A stretch of 49,142 nt of DNA from Smittium mucronatum (GCA_001953115.1 LSSL01005690.1:1-49142); one strand, 5' to 3'; counted from the stretch's first letter, positions 12,331 through 28,300 are shown. Notes: generated by a model not told the origin, from the letters alone. Translations and numbers: made by a program.

Positions 12331-13952
12331 TTTTCCTGGAGACTTTGTATTTTTATTTCTTAGACTTTTTTGTCTAATTTCCCAAAACCCTCACATTATT
12401 ATATCACTTCCACATTGATTTTTTTTAATCAAATAAAGATATATTTTGGAACAAATTTAAATTAATAATAATTTTCTAGTAAAAAATTTAATACATCATT
12501 CCTATAAAACAAAAATTGAAACAAAGAATTAATAAATAAGTTATAATAGTTTTTTTTACTAATATATTTTTAATTTTAGTTGTTTATACATTTAGGATAT
12601 TTTTTATAGCAGGAAATTATTTAAAATGATATCTTGATAAAAAATATCTCATATACTATTATAAGTGATAATTTTATAAAAATTTTAAATTAGGATAAAA
12701 GTTTAGGGAATGGGGTCTTCAATAAAAAAATAAAGAAATTTCTGGGAAAGAATGTATAAATTGTAATTTTTTTTAAAAAGGGTTGAGCTCTAATTAAAAC
12801 ACAGAAAGTCTAATAATTTCGTTGTAACAGTTTTTTCGGTTTAAGGACCAAAATTTATCAAATTATAAATGAGATAAAGTGTACAAGATATTTTTAAATT
12901 AAACTTTTAATATAAACAAAAAAACCGAAAGATCATGTTTTTATCAAAAATTTAAAAATTGTATTTAATTTATTTTATTACATAAATCATAAAATTAAAC
13001 GGAGTTTAATATTCCAAATTTGATAGCTGCAAACCACCAATTTAATGTGTCATATTATAGTTTTTATTTTTTTGAAAAAAGAATCGGGAGTTGACACCAT
13101 ACTTTTATTTTTACCTGATGATCAATTTTCAAAAGCATATTTTGATTTTTACAAATTTTATTTTGTTTATTTCCCATATTCAGAATAAGTTTATATTTTA
13201 ACTCAAATAATTAAAATTTATAAACAAAAAATTTTATTTCTAAAAGATTTAATCTTATAAATTTTTTATAATCTTTTTTATAATTATTTAAAAGTCAGTA
13301 AAAGATACAAAAAAGAATAAATAAAACTATTATATATTTTCAACAATCACTTTTTTTGCCAAAATAATATACCTAAAAATAAGAAACTGGTTTATTTTTT
13401 ACATAGACAAAAATTTTATCTATAAAAATATAGTTCAAAATATTTCTATCAATATTTTAGTTTTTAAAAATAAGTTTCAGTTTTAAAACTTAGGTTTGAA
13501 TAATCTTAAAATCTTTAGAGTGTTTAAAAATAGCTACGAAAAGGATTTTATATGCATAAATAACTAAATTCATTATTTTACGAAAATAAGTTTTAATCAA
13601 TATATTCATTAAATAATGCAGAAAAATAGCTCAAATTTAGTGAATTTAATTTGATAAAATCAAAGAAAAAAATCTTCTTCCAGAATGAATCATGGTATTT
13701 TTTAAAATTAGGGATTAATAATACTATAGAAATCGTAAAATTTACTACTTAAAACAGCAATTAAACTTTGTAAAATATTTGGAGAATAATTTTCTTCGTT
13801 ATTGCTATGGCAAAAATTCACAAAAAAAAAATCATGAAATTTAACAATTGAATTATATTATAATTAAAATTAAAATGTAAACATAATCCCAATTAAATCC
13901 TATTTTTTTATTTATTTAACAAAAAAAAAATCTCATGTAAAGCATATTTAAA

Positions 13953-13987
13953 TTATTTATTATTTATTATTTATTATTTATTATTTA
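13953..13987 (+). repeat. Five tandem TTATTTA 7-mers
   Basis: TTATTTA is repeated five times without interruption (35 bases). Confidence 0.85.
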
Positions 13988-14652
13988 ATATCCCTTAGTT
14001 ACTTTTTTTAAATTAAAATCATACATATACTGCAATTCAAGTTTATTTTATATGAAATACTACAATTATCCGAATAATTTTCTTAATACTAAGATTTAAT
14101 TCTATCGTTTTATTATAATAAATATTTTATAAATTTAGATTTTTTTTAATGCCTTTTTGGTGAAATATATAATCAAGATTAATATATAGATTCATATTTA
14201 AAATTTATCTATTTTTTATAACCCTTAATGCAGAATTTTCACTGATTCTGCTGTTTAAAAAATTTAGAGCCTATTATTTCTATTTTCAGGAATTTTTTGA
14301 CGTGTGTTTTTTTAAAATCATTTTTTTTCTTTAATTTTGAACTAATACTAAAATGAACTTGAAAATCAAAGTAATTAGAAAAATTGAAAATAAATTTATG
14401 AAAAGATTAATAAATAGATATTTGAACTTAATAATATTACGGAATAATAATGATTTTCGTTTAAATCCGATTTATATTTTTTCAATGAATAATCGATTTT
14501 TTTTTGTAAGAAAAAAAGCTTTTATTATTCCCAATTTGTTATTTCCACGAAATTTCCAATAATTTTAGATAAAATAATTTCATGTAATTTTTTTATTATT
14601 TAAAGCTTTTATCTAATTTCATTCAAGTAAACATCAAAACAATATAAATTAC

Positions 14653-14672
14653 TTTTCTCTAACTAGAGAAAA
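14653..14672. repeat. 8-bp hairpin
   Basis: TTTTCTCT (14653-14660) and AGAGAAAA (14665-14672) pair around AACT. Confidence 0.5.
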
Positions 14673-17600
14673 CATGTCTAGAAAAAATTACTTGAGTTTT
14701 TTATTAAAAAATCACCTTTAAAAATCCCTTTTTTTTTAATATCATAAAATGATTTTTTTATTTAGATAAAAATTTAAAATCAGGGATTTTTTTTTCTAAT
14801 ATATTCTTAAATCTATATTTATTAAAAATTAATTTAAATTTTTGACACAATCATTGATATCCATCTCAAATTGTATGGAATTAAAAAATAAAATTGTAAT
14901 TATTAGGCGTGAAGAGATTTTTAATCACCTAAATCTCAACATCAGGATTAAAATATCTATTTTAAAAATTATATTTTATATTTTAGTGATTTTTGATTCA
15001 GTATCGATTTTGCTCATTAATATTAAAAAATTGAATCCCCAAAAAATATCGTTTGGATTTAAACTTTACTTCAATCATATTTAAATCACCAAAGATAGAA
15101 ATACATGCAAATTTTAGAGCTCAGAATGCTATATATCTCAATTGAGCCTATTTTTTAAATTTTACATTAGCTATATTAAAATATTTTTTGCGAAATTTAA
15201 CATAACTCAGATATTTTAATATTTCTTGATATAATTTACTTTTGAATTTTTACCTCAATGAATTTTTATAAAAAAACAACAAACCTTAATTAGAAAAAAA
15301 AAAGTATAAAAATCTAAAAACTTTCGATTAAGATAAAATACATTTTTAATAAAATCATAACAATTTTTTTATCACAATTAAGTCTATTTATCTAAAGTCA
15401 TCCTCAGTATAATTTCTTATCTGATTCATAAAAATTTCATTTATAAGTGAAAATAGATCATGGACACTTTTTAGGATAAAGCCATATGATAACGACAAAT
15501 TTGCTAAAATTTTATAAATTATTCCCTTTATACATATAAAGTTTCCAAAATCATTTTTCGCTTCCTATTTTATGTTTTGAGATCGATTAAAAATCAATAT
15601 AAACGATTTTTTTTTTTGTGTTTTCACAAAAGTGTTTTTTTTTTAAAATTTTATTGGAACATGGAATATAATTTAATATTATTTACATCTATAAAAAATA
15701 ATATTAATATATGCCACAATTTTTGAATAATAAATATTATAGTTAACTAAAATTAACCTGGACTATGTTCATAAATAAATTAAGCGTATTTTTTTCATCC
15801 ACTTTATTTTTTAATGAGGATTTTAATTTATCCGTTTCACTTATGATCAAATGAGATTTCTAAAAAAAAATATCAAGATATTAAGATATTTCATTCTTGA
15901 AAGATGAAATTTCTCAAGAATAAAATAGATTAAAAATTCATTTCAGTTCATTTTTATAACACCAATGTTATTAAAAAAATAATAATAAAACACCACTTCT
16001 AAAAATCCCGAAATAACATTCTATAGCTGAAGATGAAAAAATCGGGCTAGCCGAATAACTGAACATTCCAACCTTTTTTTACTGTTTTATATCGATTTTA
16101 TTTTTTCAATTTTAAAAAGAAACTACTCTCATTTTTAATTGGAGGTTTAGAGACTCTTATTAGAATAATGAAGTTAAAAATATACAAAATTAAATTGTGA
16201 AAAAAAAAATTACAAATGAAATGAATTTTATATATTATTTTTCTTTATATCGTATTCTTTTGATAATTTTGAGCAGTGTTTAAATATTTTAATTAAATAT
16301 CCCACAAAAAAAAAATATAGCATCAATTTCCATTAAAAACCTCCTTTAAATTTCAGAGATATTAATCCATAAAATTTACGATTTCTCTAAAAAAAATTGT
16401 GTCAGTAAAATAAATGTTTTTTTTATATTTTTTGTTTAGACTATAAATTAAAACAATAAACAGAAATAAAATTTGAAAATAAAAGATAATTAGTATAATA
16501 TTTACATCTGAAAATATATAATTATCAAAAATATAACGAATCAACGCCAAAATTATGATTGGAAAATAAGTTTAGGTTGGCAAAATTATTTATAAATTAA
16601 TTTCCAATTCTTAAATAAAAAAATTATAGGTTTCTTATCAACTTTTAATGCTTTAAAATTTGAAAATCAATCTGAAAAATCATGATATATCTAGAAATAA
16701 AGTTATTTTATTAATTCAAATCATCGTATTCGAATAATTTATGAAAAAACAGTGGTGTTTTATTTATACATAATCTAATCTGTTTTGTATTTAAAATTCA
16801 TATTTTCATAACTTTAAATTATAAAATTATATTTATCTTTAAACTCTTGAATTTTATGCAATGTATTTTTTTGAAGATTTTACACTGAAAATTTCAATTT
16901 TTTTCAGTCTTTATTAGACCTTTTGTTAAAATTTCAGGGAAAATATGATATTATATTTTAAGATAAAATTAAATCCTAATTTAAATGCATTCTTTAACCA
17001 AAAAGGCATTACTATCTTAAACTTACTCAAGTTTTTTTAAATAAATTTATCTGAGAATAAAATAATTTAGTTTTATCCGTATTGTTTTTTTAATCAATAA
17101 ATTATCCCTAAATTCATACAAACTATAGAATTTAAACCTAAATTTTTCTACTTGATTGGTTTTAAATTATTATTATTTTTTTGATATTATAAATCTTTGC
17201 AGAAATAAATTATTAAAATTATATTCTATTGAAAAAATAAAAGGAAAAAATCAGCAATAAATATCTAATTACCTTTTTATACGATATACTGACTTTTTTT
17301 GGGGTTAATTGATTTTGGGAAAAATATTCGGGTGTTATTTTCTTGGGTAGAAATGAAAATGGAATACAACTAAGTTTATCTTATTTTTATTTATAAGCCC
17401 CAAGAGAATGCCTTTTTCCACATAATAAAATCCAAGTAAATAATTTAAATTTAAAAATAATCCAAATTTTTGAAAATAAAATATTTTTACGTAAAAAAAA
17501 TATTTATAAATCTATTGGTATTATGATTTTTGTTTAGCGTTTATTTAAATAAAGATTAGGCGAATATTATATAAATATATAAGTATATATAATAATTAAA

Positions 17601-17999
17601 TAAAGTATTCCTTTGGGATATTTTTTTTTCACATAGCTCTTAACAATAATTCAGAATAAATAGTATCCATAAATTTTCTATAAATCTCAAAGGTAGTATT
17701 AGATAAACTCATATCAACTATTATATCAAAATTATTTATTTTAAAATATTTATATTTATATTATGGTTAAAAATACATTAAACTTTGTTGGATTGGGATA
17801 ATTATCAGGTATTGAAGTTAATATTTTTTAAAAAAACAAGTGAAAAATAAATTAATCGAATTTTTGCAAATCAGTTTATTAATACTGTGAAAATAAAAGC
17901 TGTTGTGATTGACAATATAAACTGAAATTTATAATATTTGATAATAATAAAATGGGAGTTTTCGTGAATTCACACTTCTTAGAATACGATATAAAATTT

Positions 18000-19330
18000 C
18001 CAAACCCTATGAAAAGAATAAAAAAAATTTCGGGGAAAATTTAAACAATGAATTAAATTTATCGCAAAGTGAGTATAAAATAAATAAAAATGTTAACACA
18101 AGAAATCAGAGATTTCAAATCTATTTTGGTAAAAAAGAAATAAATAAAAAATAAGGTTAATATCGATGATGTGCAAGAAAGTTTAAAATATAATTTTCAA
18201 AAAATGAAAAATTGATAGTAAATATATATAATTATGGCGAAATAAAACTTTTATTTACGCCTGAATCATTGATAACATTGAGAGAAATCCTTAAGAATTT
18301 CAATTTAGACGGATATTAAAAATTTATTATTTATATTTATCCATTGTGGCACAGGATATTCAGGCACAAATATATATTTTTATGGCAGAAAATGATACTG
18401 AAGTTTTTTATATCTTCCTTTTATAAAAATCAAAAATAAGTTCCAGAGCTATAAAATTAATTCTTTCACCAAAATCTACCACATTAGACAATGAAATTAA
18501 ATATATAACTCAATAAAACCCTGTTTTCCAGAATATAAAAGAATTAACCTATTTTACATACATATAAATTTATTAAAAAAAATTGCGAACGTTACCAAAA
18601 CACGAAAATAAGAACTGCTAAATGATTTTTATTTTCAACAAGGATTTTGAAATAACAATGTTTTCTACAAAGAAAAGGATATTTTTATTAAAAAATTGGA
18701 GAATAGAGGGGATACTTTATAGATATTGTGTACATCAAGATAATTTTTTAAATAGAAATCAGAACTGGTACGAGAGGAAAAATATATTCAGACCCAGTAT
18801 CAAAAACGTTAAAGGTTTAATTTTAAAATAAAACACGATTAATATTTTTTTAAAGGAAAAAAATAAATCAGTTTATGGAATCTATAATGAAGATCTTTAA
18901 CAAAAAAAATCAAGTACCAAACCTGAAGAACCCCATATATGATGGAAGAAAAATGGTGAAAATGCACAATAAATCAATTTAGAAATTTGTAAATAAAGAT
19001 GAAGATATTAAAGTACATATGTTTTTTTTACAAAGATTTTTTTAGACAGCATTTAAGCTATCTATCACCAATTCTAAACCTCAAATAATTTTTATTCATA
19101 ATCGAAAGACCTCTCAATATTTACTGCAGCAAAAATTCTAATTAATTTACAAAGACATATCGCTTTTGCAGATTTTTTGTAAAAAAGAAAAAGCACACCA
19201 GTCTCTTTACAGTGATAATGGGCTCGGAAACATTTAATCTGATTTAAAGAACAATTCTGAGTAAATGATATAAGAAAAAAGGGATGAAAAAAATTTCAAG
19301 AGGAAAACCACTTAGTAATAATAAGTATTT
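18000..19330 (+). pseudogene. Possible heavily decayed coding or transposon remnant
   Basis: The plus strand is purine-rich for long runs, and short conceptual peptides look less A+T-driven than elsewhere, with P, E, D, G, H and R scattered among stops. Examples are FTPESLITLREILKNF near 18260 and LYSDNGLGNI near 19200. Stops and apparent frame changes interrupt every frame, so no gene model is possible. The SDNG peptide recalls the catalytic core of retroelement integrases. This is an inference from a few residues. Confidence 0.2.
19142..19234 (+). pseudogene. Possible fragment of a DDE integrase core (SDNG peptide)
   Basis: An open stretch of 31 codons lies between stops at 19139 and 19235. 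Its translation includes LLQIFCKKEKAHQSLYSDNG. In many Ty3, copia and related integrases the second catalytic aspartate lies in an SDNG or TDNG motif a short distance after a hydrophobic, F- or G-containing segment, which is the layout here. The first D and the E of the triad were not found, and no gag, reverse transcriptase or LTR is visible. A chance match is quite possible. Confidence 0.2.
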
Positions 19331-22300
19331 GGAATTAATATTTTTAAAATTTGTGCTTAAAAACATTCTTAAGTTTTGAATGATTGAAATGATATATTTT
19401 TTGAGGTTTTAAATTTATTTAATGTGTTTTTGGAATTTTTTTACTCGAATTTTTAACCTTTTAACTTATTATAAATGACGATTAAAATTTAATATTGAGT
19501 ATTAAAAATGTTTAGATGGGATATAAATCTGTTATTATTATTTAAAGGATCGGAAAGGGTGGATTTTTATTATATAGAGGTTGGGTAAAAGAGAAATTTA
19601 GTTGTGGTATATTCAAAAAGATTTCAGATAAAAAATAGCAAAAATTTTATTCTACGGGCCTATAATTTCATGAAAATCATTTTAATATGAGTCTTAATCC
19701 ACAGTTTTTTCAGATTTTAGGCCCATGAGAACAGAGAAATAAAAATTACAGTCATATTTGAATAATGTATGTACCATTTTATCGGTCAATTAGCACTCCT
19801 AACAGAGTTCAAATTCGATTGATATACAATGTTTAAAAAAAAATCATCTCTTATTAAATATTTATGAAATTTTCAATAAATTGTTTTGGCGAGTCACCAT
19901 TTACGATTACCTGTAAGTTTTTTATAACAGTAATTTTTTTTTCATTTATTAGCGAATTTATTTAAAAATTGATGCTAGTACTGTATCTTTACCTTTTCAA
20001 ATAGGGTAATTTTATTATAGGATAATTTAAAAAAATAGATAAATACAAAGCTTTAGTAAATTTTAAAAATTAGGAAACTTATAATATGAATTCCAAATGA
20101 TCCAATAATTTCAGTGGATAGTTGTAAAAATGGTTAATTAATATCTTAAAGTTAGTTTCATACCTACAAAGTATTGTTTCAACAATATCTATGAATTTTT
20201 ATCGTCTCATGTATGATATTATTTGGGCTCCTCGACAATTGTATGAAATTATACATTTTTATAGTAGAATTTACCTGAAACAAGCTTTAATAGAACAAAA
20301 AGGATTTCAAAAAAAAAAATCGCACTATAAACGAAATTATTGACTATAATTTGGCTGAATTTTTTTTATTTATGATACAGTTGAGTTTTATTTTTAGTTA
20401 ATCAAAATTAAAACTAAAATCTTGTTGATAAATTATTTTTTATAATCATTAAATATGATATAAAGTATTCCAATTAATATTTTGAGTTTTTTTGGTGCAA
20501 AATTACTTAATTTTGACTCGATTTAATTCGAAAAATATTTGATCTGAGCAATAATTTCGAATTTTAGGGAAAATTGGCTATTTTCGAGTATTTTTAATTA
20601 AAAACTGCAATTTTGATTGTCGTCAAAAAGAAAATTAAATATTATATATTTTTAAAAGAAAAATCAAAGCAATGGAGTATTAAAATAAGTGGATTATATG
20701 TACAAATTTTATGAATAGAAATACAATTCGTATTGAATCAATAAATTATTTACTTGTTAAATATTTAAAAAGAATTATACATTTTTAGTTAGTTTGAGTT
20801 TAATTTTACAAAATATAGATCCCAATATATATTTTTTCAAACTTTTTCCAATTTTTTTCAATATTCGATCGATTTCTCTGTGAAAAATGTGTAAATTTCT
20901 GCAAATACAAAGTTTAAAAACTAAAAAATTATTTTTATTGATATAAAAAGTGATTATACCCTTTTTTTTAGACAAATTTGGTTTAACCGGTTAATGCTTT
21001 TTTTAAAAAAACTGGATAAAAACGCATATTAAACGTTTTTTATCTTATACCATTTTTTAAACCCTTAATGCTTTTCTTCTTCTTTTGGTTATTGATAAAG
21101 ATTTTGCCGAAAATTTTTTGGACTAAAAATTTTATATTAAAACAGAGGAATTTTTTTTTAAAGATTTAACTTTATAAAAATTTCATTTGAATTTACTATA
21201 AATTTCTGATTCAGATGACCTAAAAAGCTTCTATTCTATTTTTATTTTTTTACATGTTTATTATATTGATTTTTATTTTTTTAAAGATTATATTTTTACG
21301 AAATTTTATCTCTTTGCCGACCAGACAGACCTGGTAATGTTTAATCAAATCTTCGCAATTGATAAATATTTTGTTATACTACATTTATTTATTTTATTCG
21401 GGTTGAAAAAAAACCATTCTGGATATAAATTTGCACACATTTTTCTCCAAAAATATCACGTACTCGAAAAAATGAAAGATTCGGGTCATCTTTTGATCCA
21501 ATAAAACTAAATAATCACTCAAATAACGGTAACACATATGTATATTTTTTGACTTAATTTATTAAAAATATTGAGTCCGAAATTACAAAAAAAAAAAGTT
21601 AACAATAAGAACATTAGCTTTTTGATATTATTAAACAATTAAACAATAAAAATATAATAAACAGGTTTATCAATGTTAGTTAATAAGGTTTAAATGAAAA
21701 TAAAATTGTTTATAAATATGGGTTTTAAAATTTTTATAGCTTTTTAAAAAGAGAAAAAAAATTTTCTGCCAATATAAAAACAGAAGTTCAAAATTATCGA
21801 AAGGATTTTGGTAAAAGTAAATTGAAAAAAAGAAAGAAAAATTTTGCAAAAAAAAGCTTAAAATTTTTGATTTTTTTTAAATGATATTAGATGAGATCGT
21901 TTTTCATATTTTTTTTGATATCGTCTAATATGGGGTTTAAAAATAAAGGATTTCATTAAATTTTACTGTTGATAATTATAATTTAGTGCATTTATTTACT
22001 GAAAACAATTTTGTTATTTAAAAAGAATCAAATAAAAAATGAAGAAGATCGATATATACTCGAAGCATCTATTATTAAAAAAAATAAAAATTTTAAACCA
22101 ATTTTATATACAGAATAGAGAATTTCGTCTCTAAAAAAAAAAAAAATTATAGGAAAAAATCGTTTTTTTTTAGAAACTAATCATTACCAATAAATCAAAT
22201 AAAAATTCTTATAAAAAGTCATAAATAGATGTATATTATCATGGTAAACTATATTAAAAATAAGTTATATTTATTAATCATAAATTGTATTTAAATACTT

Positions 22301-25300
22301 AAATAAAAGAAGCGCAAAATAAAAATAATAAATTTATTATTTTATGATATTATTTTGAATCTGACCTTGTTTTTCATAAATTTTCATTTTCAGATGAATC
22401 ATTATAAAATATAATCGATAAAAAAAATCTTTCTGAATTACAGAAATTTAAATTCAAGTTTACTGATAAAGCATGTAGGAATAAAAAAAGTCACAAACAA
22501 ATCGTATGAGTTCAGTTAAGTTGAAATAAATCGAAAATTATTTTAATAATAATAATATGGCTATCTTGAGAAAATATTTCAAAAAAAAAATTTTTTTTTC
22601 AATAATATATTATTTTAAATTCCAAAATTAATTACAAATTTAGTAAACTTTAATTTTTTTTACAAGATATCAGTAAAATTTATTGGCTGTGGGATCAAAC
22701 CACCCTGATAAATTTTGAAAAAACCTAGTCCATTAATTTAGAAATCGATCATAATAAACATAATTTAAGTTTAAATAATCATAATTAATTCTAAAGCATT
22801 TTTATATCTATATTATTTAAAAAAAATCTCAATCGAATTCATAATTATATAGAATTAGTGAATGGTAAATCTTATAAAAATTTTATCAAAAAAATCTTTT
22901 GATTTTTGTTAATTTTTTTAATATTTTTCAATTAGCACATTGTAGATATTATATGTTTTTTATAATTAGTTACCATCAAATAATTCTAACTTTTTTACAC
23001 CCAATATGGTTTCAAAAAAATAAAATAAAATTCATTTTTAAATTTTCGATATTTTTATCTTGAGCTTATTTATGATGATTTTATAATTTAAAATAAAAAA
23101 AATTCTCTTAGTGGGAGTGATATTCTCTATTAATATCAAAAAAACATGTCCCAAATATATCCCAAATATGTAAGCGCATATTATGGATTATTTTATTAAA
23201 ATAAAAAAAAATTCCAGCCATTTAAAATATGAGACTTTCTTGTAATAAAGAAATACGATTATTTATTTAATTAATATTTAAAGATTTTAGTGACAAAATT
23301 TTTATGAAAAGTATATTCAGTGATTGGTATCAAGTCTTAGGCTTAATAATAAAATTTAATCTTTTCCCGAAATTTAACAGTGTTATAATTAAATTTTTTA
23401 TTCTACATCAAATTTATAAAACGAATTGTCCATCATTAAGGAAAAAATAAAGACCTCCAACAAAAATTGATATTAAATTCTAATGCAGGGTTCAAAGTCT
23501 TGTACCGGTAAAAAAAAAATGATTGCACTTATAACAGACAATTTTCTAATAACTAGCTTCAACAAGTTGGGTATATCATCAAAAAAAAAATTATATTGAT
23601 CCAAAATTAAATGTTGAAAGCAAAATTTCTACTTTCAAAAAAAAACTGGCTGATCAAAAACTGCAGTTAAAAGTATATATATATCGTTTATTACGTCAAA
23701 AAATTCTCATACAAGCATAAAATAATGATTTTTTAGCAGTTTAATAAATATTATTTAATGCATGATTAATATTTTAAGGCTTAAAATTTAAAACTATGCT
23801 AAATTAAATTATTTTAAAGTCAATTTATTTAATTATTTATTAGCAGCAATAATAATTTATTTCAAAAAATAAATAAAAAAGATGATAACTGAAAAATTAA
23901 CACTATTAATTAAGAAAAAAAAAACTCTTGGGGTCTATATACCCAATTTTCTTTGGAAATTATCCTAAAAATGAGAATAATTACACATAATAATTACCAA
24001 ATATTGATATTTAAAAGCCATATTTAATAAAAAACATCAATAAAAACATAATTTCCTCCCAGAGTTAAAATTAGAATTAGAATTAGAAAATGAATTAGAG
24101 ACTGTGTGATGATCGGAGTCATAATAATAAATTTGTAATATCAGTGGTTTTTTTTGCTGAAACAATTACCAGAATTCATTAAATACCCAATTTTAGATTA
24201 TTTTTAACTTCTTTGTTTAATAAATTTATACAGATAGGATTTGGTTCGTTCAAATATATGACCAAGGTATCAAGTTATGATTATTTATAATGGTTTGATA
24301 TCCTGAAAAGTACCTCACAAAAAAAATCACCAGAAAAAAAAAGAAAAAACCCCCATGTTTTTGATTCGGCGCTTGTTTAAGATACAATGAATTTAAATAG
24401 CTTTTTTTTTTGTGAAATCCAATCTGGTTTAAAAAAAATCAATGATTAATTTTAAAATATATAAAAAAATCGATTCGGCCTATCATTCTGGCGATATTTT
24501 CAGACATGCAATAACAAATAAATATTAATGTGTATTTTTGAAATTTAAATGAATTTTTAAAAGTGCTAAAAAAAATAGGAAACTCTACCTTCAATTTTAG
24601 CAAATATATATATATATATATATATACATTCAATTTTTTCGTTGATCGAAAAGAGTAAAGAATAAAAATTAATTGAAAATAAAATTCATATTTGCCAAAA
24701 AATTGATACAAATAAATCTAACAGAAATTTAAAAAGGGATTTTAGAACTATATTTCATCAGCTTTATAATTTAAATATATGTTGCGAATTTATTTATAGT
24801 TATCACCGAAAATAAAGATATTTTTGATTTACATATAATTTTTTTTTGTTAATATAGAATAATAATATGAATTTCATAAATTACAATTTTTTTTTTGGAT
24901 GCTTATATCGCTGAAATAAACAGTTTTACTGAGGAATATTTACGGGGTTTTATTTCTCATTTTGTTGCAATAGTTTAGTTTTTTAATAGGAAATTTTCAT
25001 TTTTTTTTACAAATAATTTTTAAATAAAAACGTATTGTGATCATTTAATATCGATTATTATCATCTTCATTGTTAATATCCAATTTAAAAACGCATTAGT
25101 CCATTTTTATAACTTTTATAATAATAATTATTTTTTAACCAAAGCATCACCAAATATCCTATAAAATTCAATAAAATGAAGTAAAAGCAAGTTTATGAAG
25201 ACTTTAATATCTAAAAAAAGCAATAATAGAGCGAAATAGTTTCTAGATATGAAAAATCTATCCCTGATTATCTTTAAATTAATGATTTCTTTCAAACGAT

Positions 25301-28300
25301 AAAAATTTACCCAAAAAATAGACATCCAAGTTTTTTAACTATAAAACTGTATATTTACGGAAAAGGTATCCAATTATTTTTTTATCAATTTTTGATCTAA
25401 AAACAAGGGTTCTTAAAAATTTTAAATAAATATTAATTTAAAGTTTCATTTTTTTAAGTTTTTTACTTTAATAACAATTTTATCACAATTTTAAAAAGTT
25501 TAAATTATAATCTTTCACAAAAATAGTATACTTTTAAATCAAATGAGATGATAATTTATAATAAAAATCAATTTTTTCCTGAAAATTCAAATTTTTCTAC
25601 GAAATAATCATAAAGCTTTATATCATCCATTTGATATTGTATATCTTAATTCAATATTTTTATTAGTCAATAAAAAATGCCTTTTTAATAAAGAGATATA
25701 TCCTTTGTTCTAAAAAAAATACTTATCAAGTATAAATCTAAACGGAAGATCGGGTTTCGAAAAAATCCAACAAGGTAATCTGTTATCTAAAGCTTTTAAA
25801 AGAGGTCAAAAGTTCAATTTTTATGTAAATAATCTATAAAATAAATATAAACGTATCTATTTTAGTAATAGATAATTTTTAATCTATCTTTTAATTAATA
25901 TTAGTTTAATAACTTTAAATTCAAAAAAGTTCATTTAAAAACTATTTTGACGTTTTAAATAATTAAATTTACTATTAATGACCTGCTATATATTTTTTAA
26001 ATTTGGTTTGGTATGATCGGCTCGTTAAAATTATTTTTGGTCTTTTTTTGTGAAGAAATTGTATCAATCCGGAACGATAAAAAAAATCAGCATAAAAAAG
26101 GTTAATTACTGGTGAATTTTTTTTATTTTTGATATAATAGGGTTGTTATATTTATAAAATGTTGTTAAAATTAAAAATTTAAAGGTAATATATTGGTTTT
26201 TTTAAATGAAGATTTAATAATATATATAGTTATATTATAAAAATTTTAATTTTAAAAAAATATAAACCAGTTTTTATTTTTTTTGAAATAACCGCAAAAG
26301 GGGGTTTTTTGCAATGGATCCTTTTTTCGTTTCAACAGATTCTTTTTTTAGATATACGAGACTGTTTTTTTGATGTAAAAATCAAAAAATGTTATTTTTG
26401 GATTAGATAATTTATTATAACAATTAAAAAAAAAAGTAAACAAAACCTAAAAACAATTAAATATCATAAAATAATTACATATTTTAATATCTATAAGAGT
26501 AAATCGCTTATTGGTATAAAAATGACCCTAAAGTTCCAGAAAAAAAGTTGTATTGGAACAAAAAAAATTTTATATAATAACTGAAAAGAGGTGTAGGCTG
26601 AGTGAATTTTTCTAATTTTTATTATTTTATTGAAATTTTTAAAAGATGTTTAAGTAAAAAATTATATATTTTAAATAGAAACCCCAAGCCAATATATATT
26701 GGGATTAAAAAAGGGTATATTTATATGGGAAAAAAATCCATTTCCTTGAAAATCATTGTAAACAGAAAATTTCTATTATTGAATAAATTAACATATTAGC
26801 TATAAATAAATAAATTTAGTTTAATATTAACCAAATTAACCGATATTTATAGGGTAAACTTGAAAATTTAGGTATTATTTCTGTATTAATTTTGAAATTA
26901 ATTTTAAAATTTTGTCATTCGAGTAAATTTACATTTTTCCATTGAATAAACAAGAAATGTCTTCATAATTAAAAGTTTTTAACATTTAATATACTATAAA
27001 AAAATCTTTATGGAATATATTAAAATAATTTACACATTTTAATTTCTAATAAAAATAATCTTCAATATTTCCGTGAATTTTACGGAAGACACTGTAAAAA
27101 TAATTCTTGGAATTGGATATAAGTAACAAAATATTGAAACGTGGCTGTCTCTTTTCGGTGAAATTATTCTATAATTTTAAGATCTATTTTGAAGTAGTTC
27201 TATACGACCCATCTTTATAATTTAGATGCGACTTTTATATTCAGGGAAATTTGAAATGTTTTAATTCTTAGGATCTTATGGTTTTGAATCTTTTTTTACT
27301 CCACAAGATTTTTAAAATACATAATTTAATTAAATAACTTTACGGGTTTAAATATATTTAAGAAGCCAAGAATACCAGAAATAATTCTAAAAGTAACATG
27401 CATATAATAATATTTATTTTTTATGAATTTATTTTTTTGGTTTTATTTTTAAATTTTTATAAAATATGTGTAAATAAGATAAGAATAAAGCATCAAATCC
27501 CCCAAAAGCGATATAGTGAATTATCTGGTAGTAAACAATCAAATTCTATAACGAAGAAAATATAAAAAACGTTAAATTTAAAAAAAATGAACATAAAAAT
27601 GCAAATAAATTTCTTTAAATATTTTGATAAATGTTATATCTAATTATAAGACTTTTATGTATTAGGTGTGTATATAGGGATATTGATTATTATATATATA
27701 TATTAATCGAAAAAAATGTAAAATAAAAACTATCCATTTCTAATAGTGAAATTAATCTGGGATAAAATTAATAAAGTACTTGAAATTTAAATATTTGATA
27801 TAAACAAATATAAAAAAAATGCCAAACCAATAATAATATCTGTTTAATTTAGAATGAATGTATTATAATGATGAAATTTCAAATCGATTTTTCCTCATAC
27901 TAAAAAAAATGAATATGGCTATTTTTGCGTTAATATCTATCAAAATATCGCTTTTTAATTAATAATAAAATGTTTCTATAGCAATTTATAATGGAAAATG
28001 GAAAATTTTTAAACTAAAAATATTTTCTATGTTGATGCAAATATGAATTATTAGTTCTTTTAATATATATAAATCCATTCAACTCCAATGAAAAGCTATT
28101 CTCAAAAATTAAGGCTAATTTTCGAATCAGTTTTATTTTTTCCCAAAAAAACTTTCATTCTATCGGCATTTTTACGAGATTTATAAATGAATGTATTTAA
28201 AATCCATTGAAGCGGGTTAGTTGATCCGTGTTGGAAAAGAGGATGAGAATAAATTGTTCGATTAATTTACTTATATTACTAGAATGATAAATCCACATTT

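Larger units (their letters stand above)
12331..17999. other. A+T-rich desert
   Basis: No exon or RNA gene recognised. Short frames such as 14353-14562 and 14842-15084 have only A+T-driven amino acids and no family resemblance. The stretch contains a 7-mer tandem repeat at 13953 and an 8-bp hairpin at 14653-14672. Confidence 0.6.

Noticed and set aside
24439..24711. 90-codon minus-strand open frame
   Set aside because: It runs through the AT microsatellite (YIYIYIY) and otherwise has only A+T-driven residues. A chance frame.
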